Of a DNA stretch of 64,000 nt, positions 24,888-33,940 are shown one piece after another; positions within the stretch are counted from its first letter, which is position 1; each line of letters opens with the position of its first letter. Origin of the DNA: Bordetella pertussis 18323 (GTDB lineage Bacteria; Pseudomonadota; Gammaproteobacteria; Burkholderiales; Burkholderiaceae_B). The notes under the pieces were generated by a model. The model was not told the origin of the DNA and did not search any database. It saw nothing but the letters and a program-made list of their open reading frames with translations. A program made the translations under genes and the position numbers. The stretch covers positions 1,736,001-1,800,000 of the forward strand of contig NC_018518.1 in the NCBI RefSeq assembly GCF_000306945.1. Reading direction: 5' to 3'.

Positions 24888-26230
24888 GGCGCTGGCTGCC
24901 GCTCGCCTGCGCGGCCTTGCTGGCATTGGGGCTGGCCGGCGCGCCGCGCGCCCAGGACGCGCCGCCGCTGCGCGTGACGGCGCGCCTGCCCGCAGGCGCG
25001 CAGGCGCAGGCTGGCGCCACGCTGCGTCTGGAGCTGGATGTGATGACCACCACCTGGTTCACACAGCCGCCGCGGCTGCCCGCGCTGACGCTGCCGGGCG
25101 TGATGGTGACGCCGCCGTCGGGCGAAGGCGAACTGGTGCGCGCCGAACACAACGGCGTGGCGTACAGCGGGCTGCGCTACACCTATCTGCTCAGTCCCAC
25201 CGCCGCGGGCCAGGTGCAGGTGCCGGCGCTGGCGGTCAGCGCCGAGGTGGGGCCGGGCAAGACGCCGGCCAGCGCCAGCAGCGCGCCGCTGTCGTTCACC
25301 GTCGGCGGCGCGGCGGGCGCGCAGCCGGCGCCGCACGGCGCGCTGACGGTGTCGCAGGACTTCGCGCTGGCGCCGGACCCGCTGGTGGCCGGCGGCCGGG
25401 TGACGCGCAGCATTACGCAGCGCGCCGAAGGGGTGCAGGCCATGCTGCTGCCGCCGGCGCCGTTGGCCGATGCGCCCGGTTTCAAGCGCTATGCGCGCGA
25501 ACCGGAGGTGACCACGCTGACCGATGGCCGTGGCGGTTTCGTGGGCGGGCAACGTATCGATCGCGCCGATTACGTGGCCGAGCAGGCCGGCGAGCTGAGC
25601 CTGCCAGCGGTGACGCTGGCCTGGCGCGACGGCGCCGGCGGGCAGCCGCGCCAGCAGGCGCGGCCCGGCCGCACCTTCGCGGTGGCGGCCGCGCCGGCCG
25701 TCGCGCCGCCGTTCTCGCTGACCGACGATCTGGCCCGGCTGCGCCACGGCTTGCGCTGGGTGCTGCCGGCGGCCTGGCTGGCCTGGGCCGCCGGCGGTGC
25801 GCTGGCCTTGCTGGTGCTCTGGCTGGGCTGGCCCTGGTGGCGCCAGGGCCTGTGCCGGCTGCGCGCGGCGGCGCTGCGCCGGCGGGCGCGGCGGCGGGCC
25901 GGCGAGCCTTGGCACTGGCGCGCCTGGCGCCGCGAGGCGCGGCGCGACAGCGGCACGCTGAGCGCGTTCTACCGCTGGCTGGCGCTGGCCGCCGGCGCGC
26001 CCGATCTGCGCGGCGCCACGGCGACGCTGGACGAGGCGGCGCAAGGCGCGGCGGCAGCCGCGCTGCGCGACGCCTATGGCCGCGCCCCGGCCCGGGCCGG
26101 CTGGCGGGTCCGCCTGGGCATGGCGTCACGGCAATGGCGCGGCAATTGGCGGGCGCGCCGCGCCGCCGCGCCGGCGCATGGCCTGCCCGAGGTTCTCAAC
26201 CCCGCGCGCGCCGCGCGCCCAAGGAGCTGA
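24884..26230 (+). CDS. BatD-like oxygen-tolerance protein
   Basis: The 448-residue protein has a signal peptide (1-23, ending PRA). It has two to three periplasmic Ig-like beta domains (LRVTARLPAGAQAQAGATLRLEL, TWFTQPPRLPALTLPGVMV), one membrane helix at about 290-310 (WVLPAAWLAWAAGGALALLV) and a basic cytoplasmic tail of about 130 residues. This layout is that of BatD. It overlaps the preceding stop by 4 bases. GC and Arg content of the tail are very high, but the frame is consistent throughout. Confidence 0.82.
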   Translation: MRRWLPLACAALLALGLAGAPRAQDAPPLRVTARLPAGAQAQAGATLRLELDVMTTTWFTQPPRLPALTLPGVMVTPPSGEGELVRAEHNGVAYSGLRYTYLLSPTAAGQVQVPALAVSAEVGPGKTPASASSAPLSFTVGGAAGAQPAPHGALTVSQDFALAPDPLVAGGRVTRSITQRAEGVQAMLLPPAPLADAPGFKRYAREPEVTTLTDGRGGFVGGQRIDRADYVAEQAGELSLPAVTLAWRDGAGGQPRQQARPGRTFAVAAAPAVAPPFSLTDDLARLRHGLRWVLPAAWLAWAAGGALALLVLWLGWPWWRQGLCRLRAAALRRRARRRAGEPWHWRAWRREARRDSGTLSAFYRWLALAAGAPDLRGATATLDEAAQGAAAAALRDAYGRAPARAGWRVRLGMASRQWRGNWRARRAAAPAHGLPEVLNPARAARPRS

Positions 26231-26232
26231 CG

Positions 26233-27267
26233 ATGGACAGACATACGACCGAGGGCTGGCGCCGCTGGGCGGCGCGCCTGGGCGCGGCCGCCATGGCCCT
26301 GCTGCTGGCCGCCTGCGCGGCGCCGCGCCAGCAGGCCGCGTCCGTCGACGAGCTGCCGTCCTGGAACGACGGACCGTCGCGCACGGCCATCGTCGAGTTC
26401 GTGCGCGCGGTCACGCGCTCCGGCGGGCCGGATTTCGTCGCCGCCGACGAACGCATCGCCGTGTTCGACAACGATGGCACGCTGTGGAGCGAGCAGCCCA
26501 TGTATTTCCAGATGCTGTTCGCGCTGGACCGCGTCAAGAGCATGGCCCCGCGCCATCCCGACTGGGCGCGCCGCCAGCCGTTCAAGGCCGCGCTCCAGGA
26601 CGACCACGCGGCGCTGGCCAAGGGCGGCGACGTGGCGTTGATGAAAATCGTCGGCGCCACGCACACCGACATGAGCACTGACACCTTTACCCGCAGCGTC
26701 AGGTACTGGGCCTCGACCGCCCGCCATCCGCGCTTCGACCGCCTCTATACGGAGCTGACCTTCGCGCCCATGCGCGAACTGCTGGACTACCTGCGCGCCC
26801 ACGGCTTCAAGACCTACATCGTCTCCGGCGGCGAGACCGAGTTCATGCGGTCCTGGACGCAGCAGGCCTACGGCATCCCGCCCGAGCAGGTCATCGGCTC
26901 CAGCTTTGTCACGACTTATGGCGTGCGCGACGGCGAGCCCACGCTGTGGCGCCACGGCAAGCTGGAGTTCAACGACGACGGACCGGGCAAGCCGGTGGCG
27001 ATCCAGCGCTACATCGGCCGGCGCCCGATCCTGGCGTTCGGCAATTCGGACGGCGACCTGCAGATGCTGCAATGGACCGCGGCCGGCGACGGCAAGCGTT
27101 TTGCCGGCCTGGTGCATCACACCGACGCGCAGCGCGAGTGGGCCTATGACCGCGACTCCAGGATCGGGCGGCTCGATCGCGCGCTGGACGAGGCGCGGCG
27201 GCAGGACTGGACCGTGGTGGACATGAAGACGGAGTGGAAGCGCGTATACGCATTCGAACAACCCTGA
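26233..27267 (+). CDS. HAD-superfamily phosphatase-like lipoprotein
   Basis: The 344-residue protein has a signal peptide ending in a lipobox (LLAAC, Cys28), so it is probably a membrane-anchored periplasmic lipoprotein. The HAD motifs are intact: D79-N-D81-G-T83 (motif I), IVSGGETEFM (motif II), and AFGNSDGDLQML (motif IV). This is the phosphoserine-phosphatase-like subfamily. It starts 2 bases after batD, and the sulfatase gene follows by 49 bases. The substrate is unknown; it may remove phosphate from a molecule whose sulfate is removed by the next enzyme. Confidence 0.85.
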   Translation: MDRHTTEGWRRWAARLGAAAMALLLAACAAPRQQAASVDELPSWNDGPSRTAIVEFVRAVTRSGGPDFVAADERIAVFDNDGTLWSEQPMYFQMLFALDRVKSMAPRHPDWARRQPFKAALQDDHAALAKGGDVALMKIVGATHTDMSTDTFTRSVRYWASTARHPRFDRLYTELTFAPMRELLDYLRAHGFKTYIVSGGETEFMRSWTQQAYGIPPEQVIGSSFVTTYGVRDGEPTLWRHGKLEFNDDGPGKPVAIQRYIGRRPILAFGNSDGDLQMLQWTAAGDGKRFAGLVHHTDAQREWAYDRDSRIGRLDRALDEARRQDWTVVDMKTEWKRVYAFEQP

Positions 27268-27316
27268 AGTTTGTTGACTTGGCGGCACAAGGCCCTGTCG
27301 GGCGAGGAGAGCAGTC

Positions 27317-28942
27317 ATGAATGCAAGACGATGGTTGACGGCGGCGCTGGTGGCCGCCGGAGGGCTGGCCATGGCGGCCGGCGCGCACGCACAGGCCCAG
27401 GGCGAGGCGGCCAAGCCGCAAGCCTCCGGCAAACCGCCCAATATCCTGGTGATCTTCGGCGACGATATCGGACAGGCCAACATCAGCGCGTATACGCGCG
27501 GCGTGGTCGGATACACCACGCCCAATATCGACCGTATCGCCAAGGAAGGCATCATTTTCATGGACTACTACGCCGAGAACAGCTGCACGGCGGGCCGGTC
27601 CTCGTTCATCACCGGCCAGTCGCCGCGGCGCACCGGCCTGTCCAAGGTCGGCGTGCCCGGCGTCGACGTGGGCCTGCAGGACCGCGACGTCACCATCGCG
27701 CAGGCGCTCAAGGCGCACGGCTACGTGACCGCGCAGTTCGGCAAGAACCACCTGGGCGACCGCGACGAATACCTGCCCACCAAGCACGGCTTCGACGAAT
27801 TCTTCGGCAACCTCTATCACCTCAACGCCGAGGAAGAGCCCGAGCGGCCATACTGGCCCCAGGACCCCAAGGATCCGGTGGTCAAGGCGTACAAGCCGCG
27901 AGGCGTCATCAAGGCCAGCGCCGACGGCAAGATCGAGGACACCGGCGCGCTGACCTCCAAGCGCATGGAGACCATCGACGACGAAACCGTGGGCGCCGCG
28001 CTGGACTACATCGACAAGCACGGCAAGGGCGACAAGCCATTCTTCGTGTGGATGAACACCACGCGCATGCACATCTATACGCATATCCGGCCCGAGCACC
28101 AGGGCAAGAGCGGGATGCCCGGCAACGACTACGCCGACGGCATGTGGGAGCATGACCAGGACGTCGGCAAGCTGCTCAAGAAGCTGGACGACCTGGGCAT
28201 CGCCGACAACACCATCGTCGTCTACACGACCGACAACGGGCCCAACCAGTTCAGCTGGCCGGACGCCGCCACCACGCCGTTTCGCAACGAGAAGGACTCG
28301 AACTGGGAAGGCGCGTTCCGGGTGCCGGCCATGGTGCGCTGGCCCGGCCATATCCCGGCGGGCGTGACCAAGAACGGCATGGTGTCCGGGCTGGACTGGT
28401 TCCCGACGCTGCTGGCCGCGGCGGGCGAGGGCGACATCAAGGAAAAGCTGCTCAAGGGCTGGAGCGCCGGCGGCGGCAAGGATTACAAAGTGCACCTGGA
28501 CGGCTACAACCAGCTCGAGTACCTGACCGGCAAGAGCGACAAGAGCGCGCGCAACGACTTCTATTACTTCAACGACGACGGCCTGCTGGTCGCCATGCGA
28601 ATGGAGAACTGGAAAATCGTGTTCTGCGAACAGCGCGCGCCCGGCGGCTTCGACGTGTGGAAGGATCCCTTCGTGTGCCTGCGGGTGCCCAAGGTGTTCA
28701 ACCTGAGGATGGACCCCTACGAGCGCGCCGATATCGTGTCCGACCAGTACTACGACTGGCTGTCCAAGAACGCCTACCTGGCTTTCATCGGCTCGGCCAA
28801 GGCCTCGGAATTCCTGGAGACCTTCGTCGAGTGGCCGCCCAGCCAGCGTCCTGCCAGCTTCAGCGTGGACCAGGTGCAGGAGGAGGTGGATCGCAAGATC
28901 ATGCAGTACTTCGAAGAGCAGAAGAAGAAGCAGGGCAAGTAG
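27317..28942 (+). CDS. Periplasmic arylsulfatase-type sulfatase
   Basis: The 541-residue type I sulfatase has a signal peptide (1-26, AHAQA) and metal-binding FGDD (Asp49-Asp50). The activation motif C90-T-A-G-R94 is followed by SSFITGQSP, matching the C-x-P/A-x-R sequence recognised by FGE. Further family motifs are GKNHLGDRDEYLPTKHGFDEF and TTDNGPNQFSWPDA. Formylglycine at Cys90 would be the catalytic group. It is one of the last genes of the cluster that starts with the FGE gene. Because FGE is frameshifted here, activity depends on another maturase. The natural sulfate ester is unknown. Confidence 0.93.
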   Translation: MNARRWLTAALVAAGGLAMAAGAHAQAQGEAAKPQASGKPPNILVIFGDDIGQANISAYTRGVVGYTTPNIDRIAKEGIIFMDYYAENSCTAGRSSFITGQSPRRTGLSKVGVPGVDVGLQDRDVTIAQALKAHGYVTAQFGKNHLGDRDEYLPTKHGFDEFFGNLYHLNAEEEPERPYWPQDPKDPVVKAYKPRGVIKASADGKIEDTGALTSKRMETIDDETVGAALDYIDKHGKGDKPFFVWMNTTRMHIYTHIRPEHQGKSGMPGNDYADGMWEHDQDVGKLLKKLDDLGIADNTIVVYTTDNGPNQFSWPDAATTPFRNEKDSNWEGAFRVPAMVRWPGHIPAGVTKNGMVSGLDWFPTLLAAAGEGDIKEKLLKGWSAGGGKDYKVHLDGYNQLEYLTGKSDKSARNDFYYFNDDGLLVAMRMENWKIVFCEQRAPGGFDVWKDPFVCLRVPKVFNLRMDPYERADIVSDQYYDWLSKNAYLAFIGSAKASEFLETFVEWPPSQRPASFSVDQVQEEVDRKIMQYFEEQKKKQGK

Positions 28943-29020
28943 GCGCGGGCGGGCGCGGGCGGGCCCCGCGCCCGCTTGCGTCGCGCACGCCATGGGCATG
29001 TCTTTTACGGATCACTCGAC

Positions 29021-29478
29021 ATGAGCAGTACACCCTTGCGGGCCGGGCGCGCGGCGGCGCCGCCGCGCGCCGAAGCGCGGCCGCTGGCCGGACTGTGGGC
29101 GCCGGCCCTGTTGCTGGCGCTGTCCGGCACCGCGGCGCTGATATTCCAGATCCTGTGGATCAAGCAGTTGTCGCTGATCGTCGGCGTGGAAGTGCACGCC
29201 ATCGCGCTGGCGCTCAGCGCCTTCTTCCTGGGACTGGCGGCCGGCGGCTGGTGGCTGGGGCGCCGGGCCGACCGCAGCCTGCGCCCGCTGCGCCTGTACG
29301 CGGCCATCGAGGCCGGCGTGGCGGTCCTGGCGCTGGCGGTCACGCTGGCGCTGGCGCGCGCCGCGCCGCTCTTCGTGCAGGGCGAGCAGTACAGTCCCTG
29401 GCTGGCCTGGCTGGCGGTGCTGCTGCTGGTGGGCGCCGCGCCGTTTCTCATGGGCGGCACCTTGCCGGTGCTACTGCG
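29021..29478 (+). pseudogene. Spermidine-synthase-like membrane protein, N-terminal fragment
   Basis: About 153 residues remain of a fused transporter-like/spermidine-synthase protein: a first helix LLLALSGTAALIFQILWIKQL, LSAFFLGLAAGGWWLGRRAD, and two more helices ending FLMGGTLPVLLR, all typical of this family's N-terminal membrane part. The methyltransferase-like C-terminal domain is missing: sequence switches at 29479 to 15 bases of IS481 right end. It follows the sulfatase gene by 78 bases and was probably the last member of the cluster. Confidence 0.85.
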
Positions 29479-29493
29479 TATTGACAGTTCACA
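29479..29493 (+). mobile_element. 15-bp remnant of an IS481 right end
   Basis: TATTGACAGTTCACA is identical to the last 15 bases of every complete IS481 here, and is followed by GCTAGC and then a complete IS481. It marks a former copy in direct orientation whose body has been deleted together with the end of the upstream gene. Confidence 0.85.
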
Positions 29494-29499
29494 GCTAGC

Positions 29500-30542
29500 T
29501 GTGAAGATTCAATAGGTTGTATGCATGGTTCATCCGAACCGGATTTGAGAAACTGGAAATCGCCAACCCCCCAGTTCACTCAAGGAGCCCGGCCGGATGA
29601 ACACCCATAAGCATGCCCGATTGACCTTCCTACGTCGACTCGAAATGGTCCAGCAATTGATCGCCCATCAAGTTTGTGTGTCTGAAGCGGCCCGCGCCTA
29701 TGGGGTCACCGCGCCGACTGTGCGCAAATGGCTGGGCCGCTTCCTGGCTCAGGGCCAGGCGGGCTTGGCCGATGCGTCCTCGCGCCCGACGGTCTCGCCC
29801 CGAGCGATTGCGCCGGCCAAGGCGCTGGCTATCGTGGAGCTGCGCCGCAAGCGGCTGACCCAAGCGCGCATCGCCCAGGCGCTGGGCGTGTCAGCCAGCA
29901 CCGTCAGCCGCGTCCTGGCCCGCGCCGGTCTGTCGCACCTGGCCGACCTGGAGCCGGCCGAGCCGGTGGTGCGCTACGAGCATCAGGCCCCCGGCGATCT
30001 GCTGCACATCGACATCAAGAAGCTGGGACGTATCCAGCGCCCTGGCCACCGGGTCACGGGCAACCGACGCGATACCGTTGAGGGGGCCGGCTGGGACTTC
30101 GTCTTCGTGGCCATCGATGACCACGCCCGCGTGGCCTTCACCGACATCCACCCCGACGAGCGCTTCCCCAGCGCCGTCCAGTTCCTCAAGGACGCAGTGG
30201 CCTACTACCAGCGCCTGGGCGTGACCATCCAGCGCTTGCTCACCGACAATGGCTCGGCCTTTCGCAGCCGCGCCTTCGCCGCGCTGTGCCATGAGCTGGG
30301 CATCAAGCACCGCTTTACCCGACCTTACCGCCCACAGACCAATGGCAAGGCCGAACGCTTCATCCAGTCGGCCTTGCGTGAGTGGGCTTACGCTCACACC
30401 TACCAGAACTCCCAACACCGAGCCGATGCCATGAAATCCTGGCTACACCACTACAACTGGCATCGACCCCACCAAGGCATCGGGCGCGCTGTACCCATCT
30501 CCAGACTCAACCTGGACGAATACAACCTATTGACAGTTCACA
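29500..30542 (+). mobile_element. IS481, copy 4
   Basis: A full-length 1043-bp copy with an AA-C6 leader allele. The left flank GCTAGC (29494-29499) is preceded by an IS481 remnant; the right flank is ACTAGC (30543-30548). They do not match. The right joint coincides with the stop codon of the Lrp-family gene. Confidence 0.95.
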
Positions 30543-30547
30543 ACTAG
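29597..30547 (+). CDS. IS481 transposase (copy 4), Pro29Ser variant
   Basis: A 316-residue transposase. It differs from the other copies at residue 29, where CCT has become TCT (Pro to Ser in VCVSEAARAYG), in the first helix-turn-helix. The stop TAG (30545-30547) and the preceding Asn codon are supplied by the flank. Confidence 0.95.
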   Translation: MNTHKHARLTFLRRLEMVQQLIAHQVCVSEAARAYGVTAPTVRKWLGRFLAQGQAGLADASSRPTVSPRAIAPAKALAIVELRRKRLTQARIAQALGVSASTVSRVLARAGLSHLADLEPAEPVVRYEHQAPGDLLHIDIKKLGRIQRPGHRVTGNRRDTVEGAGWDFVFVAIDDHARVAFTDIHPDERFPSAVQFLKDAVAYYQRLGVTIQRLLTDNGSAFRSRAFAALCHELGIKHRFTRPYRPQTNGKAERFIQSALREWAYAHTYQNSQHRADAMKSWLHHYNWHRPHQGIGRAVPISRLNLDEYNLLTVHN

Positions 30548-31017
30548 CGCGGCGCCGCGGGCACGGCGACCACGGGCTCGTCCTTGACGGTCTGCATCAC
30601 GATGTGGGTGTAGAACGCCTGCACGTTGTCGTCCTGGTCGAACAGGCGGTCGGCGAACGCCAGGTATTCGTCCATGTCGCGCATGTGCACGATCAGTACG
30701 CACGAGACCTCGCCGGTGACCATATAGCATTGGGTGACGGCGGGCTCGAGCGCGACCTGCTCCATGAAGGTGCGGCGGTATTCCGAGCCATGGCGGGCGA
30801 ATTCCAGGGTGACGATGGCCGAAAGCGGGCGCTCGACGCGGGCCGGGTCCAGCACGGCGACGATACGGCGGATGACGCCGTTTTCCTTCAGCCGGGCCAC
30901 GCGCCGCAGGCACGCCGAGGCCGACAGCCCGACGCGCTCGGCGAGCACGGCGTTGGAGATATCGGCGTCGCGCTGCAAAATCCCAATAATGCGGTGGTCT
31001 ATGGCATCAAGTTGCAT
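30544..31017 (-). CDS. Lrp/AsnC-family transcriptional regulator
   Basis: The 157-residue regulator has an N-terminal HTH (LDAIDHRIIGILQRDADIS, SASACLRRVARLKENGVIRR) and a C-terminal RAM ligand domain (VTGEVSCVLIVHMRDMDEY). Lrp/AsnC proteins sense amino acids and typically regulate adjacent transport genes; the divergent membrane-protein gene at 31179 is the natural candidate. The stop TAG (30546-30544) lies inside the IS481 flank ACTAGC and overlaps, on the other strand, the transposase stop. Confidence 0.9.
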   Translation of the reverse strand: MQLDAIDHRIIGILQRDADISNAVLAERVGLSASACLRRVARLKENGVIRRIVAVLDPARVERPLSAIVTLEFARHGSEYRRTFMEQVALEPAVTQCYMVTGEVSCVLIVHMRDMDEYLAFADRLFDQDDNVQAFYTHIVMQTVKDEPVVAVPAAPR

Positions 31018-31178
31018 GGTTATGCAATTTTATTCTGCTGTTGTCCATATGATCGTTGATTCGGCTGCTTGCAGGCAATAAATCGCTGCCTCATTGTGTC
31101 GCATCCGGGCTATGCTGTCAGCTGTCATTTCCGTTCATTCAGCCCTGTTCATTCATCGTGCCATATCTGTCGGGTCTC

Positions 31179-32117
31179 ATGCGGCGCAGCGGCCGCCTGT
31201 TCTTAACTTTGGTCAAGGTCATGCTGCCTGTCATGATCGCCGTCCAGGCAGCGCAGGCGTGGGGCTGGATCGATATCCTGGGCCAGGCGTTCGCTCCGGC
31301 CATGGGTTTGCTGAATCTGCCCGCCGAGGCCGGCATGGTATGGATGACGGGCGCGTTCGTGGGGATCTACGGCGCCATCGCGGCGCTGATCAGCTTGGCG
31401 CCGGCGCTGGAGCTGACCGGCGGCCAGTTCAGCGCCCTGTGTTCCATGCTGCTGTTCGCCCATGCTCTGCCGGTGGAGCAGGCCATCGTGCGGCGCGCCG
31501 GCGCCAGTTTCTGGGCCACGGCGGCGCTGCGCGTGGGGGCGGCGCTGGGCTACGGCGCGGCGGTCTCGTGGTTCTGCCACGCCACCGGATGGCTCGATGA
31601 GCCGGTGTCGCTGCAATGGCTGCAGTCAACCGCGCTGGCCGGCGAGCAGGCCGGCGGCATATGGGCCTGGGTGCGCGGCACCGCCGTGTCGCTGTCGTTC
31701 ACCTACCTCATCATCCTGGCGCTGCTGGTGGCGCTGGACGTCATGGAACGCACCGGCATTACCCGCGCCATCACGGTGGCGCTCACGCCGGTGCTGCGCG
31801 TTTCGGGCCTGGACCCGCGCGTCACGCCGGTCACCATACTGGGCGTGCTGCTGGGGCTGTCCTACGGCGGCGCGCTCATCATCGAAGAGGCGGAGAAACA
31901 GCAACTGGAAGCCCGGCCGCGCTTTCTGGCGCTGGCCTGGCTGTCGCTGTCGCATTCGCTGATCGAGGATACGGTGCTCTTGATGGCGCTGGGCGCCAAC
32001 GGCTGGATCGTGCTGGTCGGCCGCCTGCTGGTGACGCTGGTGGTCGTGGCCATCCTGGCGCGGATGCTGGGCGGGGGCGGCGCGGCGCGCCGGCCCCTGG
32101 GCGCGCCGGCAGGCTGA
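31179..32117 (+). CDS. Nucleoside-recognition (Gate) domain membrane protein
   Basis: The protein of about 312 residues has roughly eight membrane helices and two Gate-type repeats (LVKVMLPVMIAVQAAQAWGW and ITRAITVALTPVLRVSGL), plus the LSLSHSLIEDTVLLMALGAN segment found in this spore-maturation/nucleoside-recognition family. Some members transport nucleosides or other small solutes; the substrate here is unknown. ATG at 31179 is chosen; GTG at 31158 would add seven residues and an open frame runs up to 31056, so the start is uncertain. Divergent from the Lrp gene. Confidence 0.75.
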   Translation: MRRSGRLFLTLVKVMLPVMIAVQAAQAWGWIDILGQAFAPAMGLLNLPAEAGMVWMTGAFVGIYGAIAALISLAPALELTGGQFSALCSMLLFAHALPVEQAIVRRAGASFWATAALRVGAALGYGAAVSWFCHATGWLDEPVSLQWLQSTALAGEQAGGIWAWVRGTAVSLSFTYLIILALLVALDVMERTGITRAITVALTPVLRVSGLDPRVTPVTILGVLLGLSYGGALIIEEAEKQQLEARPRFLALAWLSLSHSLIEDTVLLMALGANGWIVLVGRLLVTLVVVAILARMLGGGGAARRPLGAPAG

Positions 32118-32118
32118 C

Positions 32119-33327
32119 TCAGGGCCTGGCCGGGGCGGGCAGGCGCGCGGCGATCTCGGCGATCAGGCGCCGCGCCGCATCCAGCTTGGCCGCGGCGGGC
32201 AGGGGGTGCACCCCGTGCTCGTCGAACAGCACCAGCTCGGTGGTGTCGGCGTCCATGACCTTGTGCGCCAGGTTGCCCACCAAGAGCGGAATGCCCTTGC
32301 GCAGGCGCTTGGCTTCCGCATGCTCGGCCAGCTTTTCGGTTTCGGCCGCAAAACCCACGCACCAGGGCCCGCTCGCCAGCTTGGCGACCTCGGCCAGGAT
32401 GTCCGGGTTGGGTTCGAATTCCAGCGCCGGCGCGCCGCCGCCTTCGGTGGTCTTCTTCAGCTTCTGCTCGCTGACGTTCTTGACGCGCCAGTCGGCCACG
32501 GCCGCCACGGCGACGAAGATGTCGGCGTCGTTGGCGTTGGCCATGACCGCGTCGTGCATCTGCCGCGCCGTGGTCACGTGCAGAGCCGTGACGCCGCGCG
32601 GAATGGCCAGCGCGGTGGCGCCGGTGATCAAGGTGACCCGGGCCCCCGCTTCGTGGGCGGCGCGCGCCAGGGCGTAGCCGGTCTTGCCGGACGAGCGGTT
32701 GCTCAGCACGCGCACCGGATCGACGGGTTCGGAGGTGGGGCCGGCCGTCAGCAGCATGTGGCGGTCCGCCAGCACCTTGGGCTGGAACGAAGCGATCAGG
32801 TCGGCGAGCAGTTCGTGGGCTTCCAGCATGCGGCCGGTGCCGGTTTCGCCACAGGCCTGTTCGCCGGCGGCCGGGCCCAGCACGGTAATGCCGTCGGCGC
32901 GCAACTGCGCCGCATTGCGCTGGGTAGCCGGGTTGGCCCACATTTCACGGTTCATGGCGGGCGCCACCAGCAAGGGGCAGGCGCGCGCCAGGCACAGCGT
33001 CGAGAGCAGGTCGTCGGCCAGGCCGTGCGCCAGCTTGGCCATGAAGTCGGCGCTGGCGGGGGCGATCAGCACGGCGTCGGCGCCGCGCGTCAGGTCGATG
33101 TGCGCCATGTTGTTGTCGACGCGGGCATCCCAGGCGTCGACGAAAACCGGCCGGCCGGATAGCGCCTGCATGGTGACCGGCGTAATGAAGTGCGTGGCGG
33201 CCTCGGTCATGACGACATCGACGACCGCACCCTGTTCGGTCATGCGGCGCACCAGTTCGGCGATTTTGTAGCAGGCGATGCCGCCGGTCAGGCCGAGGAC
33301 AATGCGTTTGCGGGCGAGATCGAGCAT
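32119..33327 (-). CDS. coaBC: Bifunctional phosphopantothenoylcysteine decarboxylase/phosphopantothenate-cysteine ligase
   Basis: The 402-residue enzyme of coenzyme A synthesis has an N-terminal flavin decarboxylase domain (GLTGGIACYKIAELVR, the active-site His in ATHFITPVTMQ, and APAMNREMWANPAT) and a C-terminal ligase domain (LTAGPTSEPVDPVRVLSNRSSGK, VAAVADWR, LVGN). Full length for CoaBC. It follows lspA after 104 bases, in the same direction as ribF-ileS-lspA. Its 3' end abuts the convergent gene at 32117 with a one-base gap. Confidence 0.95.
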   Translation of the reverse strand: MLDLARKRIVLGLTGGIACYKIAELVRRMTEQGAVVDVVMTEAATHFITPVTMQALSGRPVFVDAWDARVDNNMAHIDLTRGADAVLIAPASADFMAKLAHGLADDLLSTLCLARACPLLVAPAMNREMWANPATQRNAAQLRADGITVLGPAAGEQACGETGTGRMLEAHELLADLIASFQPKVLADRHMLLTAGPTSEPVDPVRVLSNRSSGKTGYALARAAHEAGARVTLITGATALAIPRGVTALHVTTARQMHDAVMANANDADIFVAVAAVADWRVKNVSEQKLKKTTEGGGAPALEFEPNPDILAEVAKLASGPWCVGFAAETEKLAEHAEAKRLRKGIPLLVGNLAHKVMDADTTELVLFDEHGVHPLPAAAKLDAARRLIAEIAARLPAPARP

Positions 33328-33431
33328 GGCGGGAAAAGGGCGCGGCGGCGCCGCCTGTCAAAGTGGTGGAGGAAAGGGCGGTTGGACCGATTTTATGCGC
33401 TTTGCCGCGGCGACGGGGCCGGACGCCCCGG

Positions 33432-33938
33432 TCAGTCCTGCGCGGTCGGCCGCTTGCGCGCCCGCAGCAGCTCGTCGACGACCAGCAGCACGGCGCCGCA
33501 GGTGATGGCCACGTCGGCCAGGTTGAATGCGGGATAGTGCCAGTCGCGCCAGTAGAACAGCAGGAAGTCCACGACATGGCCGTAGGCCACGCGGTCGATC
33601 ACATTGCCCAGCGCGCCGCCCATGATCAGCGTCAGGGCCAGGCTGAAGCGCGGCTGGCCGGCGGTGCGGCGCAGCAGCCAGACGATGACGATCGAGGCGC
33701 CCACGCCCAGCGCGGTGAAGAACCAGCGTTGCCAGCCTTCCTCGGAAGCGAGAAAGCTGAATGCCGCGCCCCGGTTGTACAGCAGCGTGAAGTCGAAGAA
33801 CGGCAGTACGTTGAGGCGTTCGCCGTACTGGAAGGCGCCGTCGAAGTACAGCTTGGTCGCCTGGTCCAGCACGATGATGAGGGCGGCCGCGGCCAGCCAG
33901 GGGGCCAGTCGCGGCGCGGCGGCGCGGGCCTGCGTCAT
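33432..33938 (-). CDS. lspA: Lipoprotein signal peptidase
   Basis: The 168-residue, four-helix inner-membrane protein has LspA motifs: [28 protein letters not shown] and [11 protein letters not shown], which contain the two catalytic aspartates. LspA removes the signal peptide from diacylated prolipoproteins. It begins 2 bases after the ileS stop, the ileS-lspA arrangement common in proteobacteria. ATG at 33938 gives the proper first helix. Confidence 0.95.
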   Translation of the reverse strand: MTQARAAAPRLAPWLAAAALIIVLDQATKLYFDGAFQYGERLNVLPFFDFTLLYNRGAAFSFLASEEGWQRWFFTALGVGASIVIVWLLRRTAGQPRFSLALTLIMGGALGNVIDRVAYGHVVDFLLFYWRDWHYPAFNLADVAITCGAVLLVVDELLRARKRPTAQD

Positions 33939-33940
33939 GG

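Noticed and set aside
28976..29515. Open frame ending SSQLAVKIQ taken as an intact small membrane protein
   Set aside because: The last codons come from the IS481 remnant and the left end of the next IS481; the family is much longer, so this is a truncated gene.
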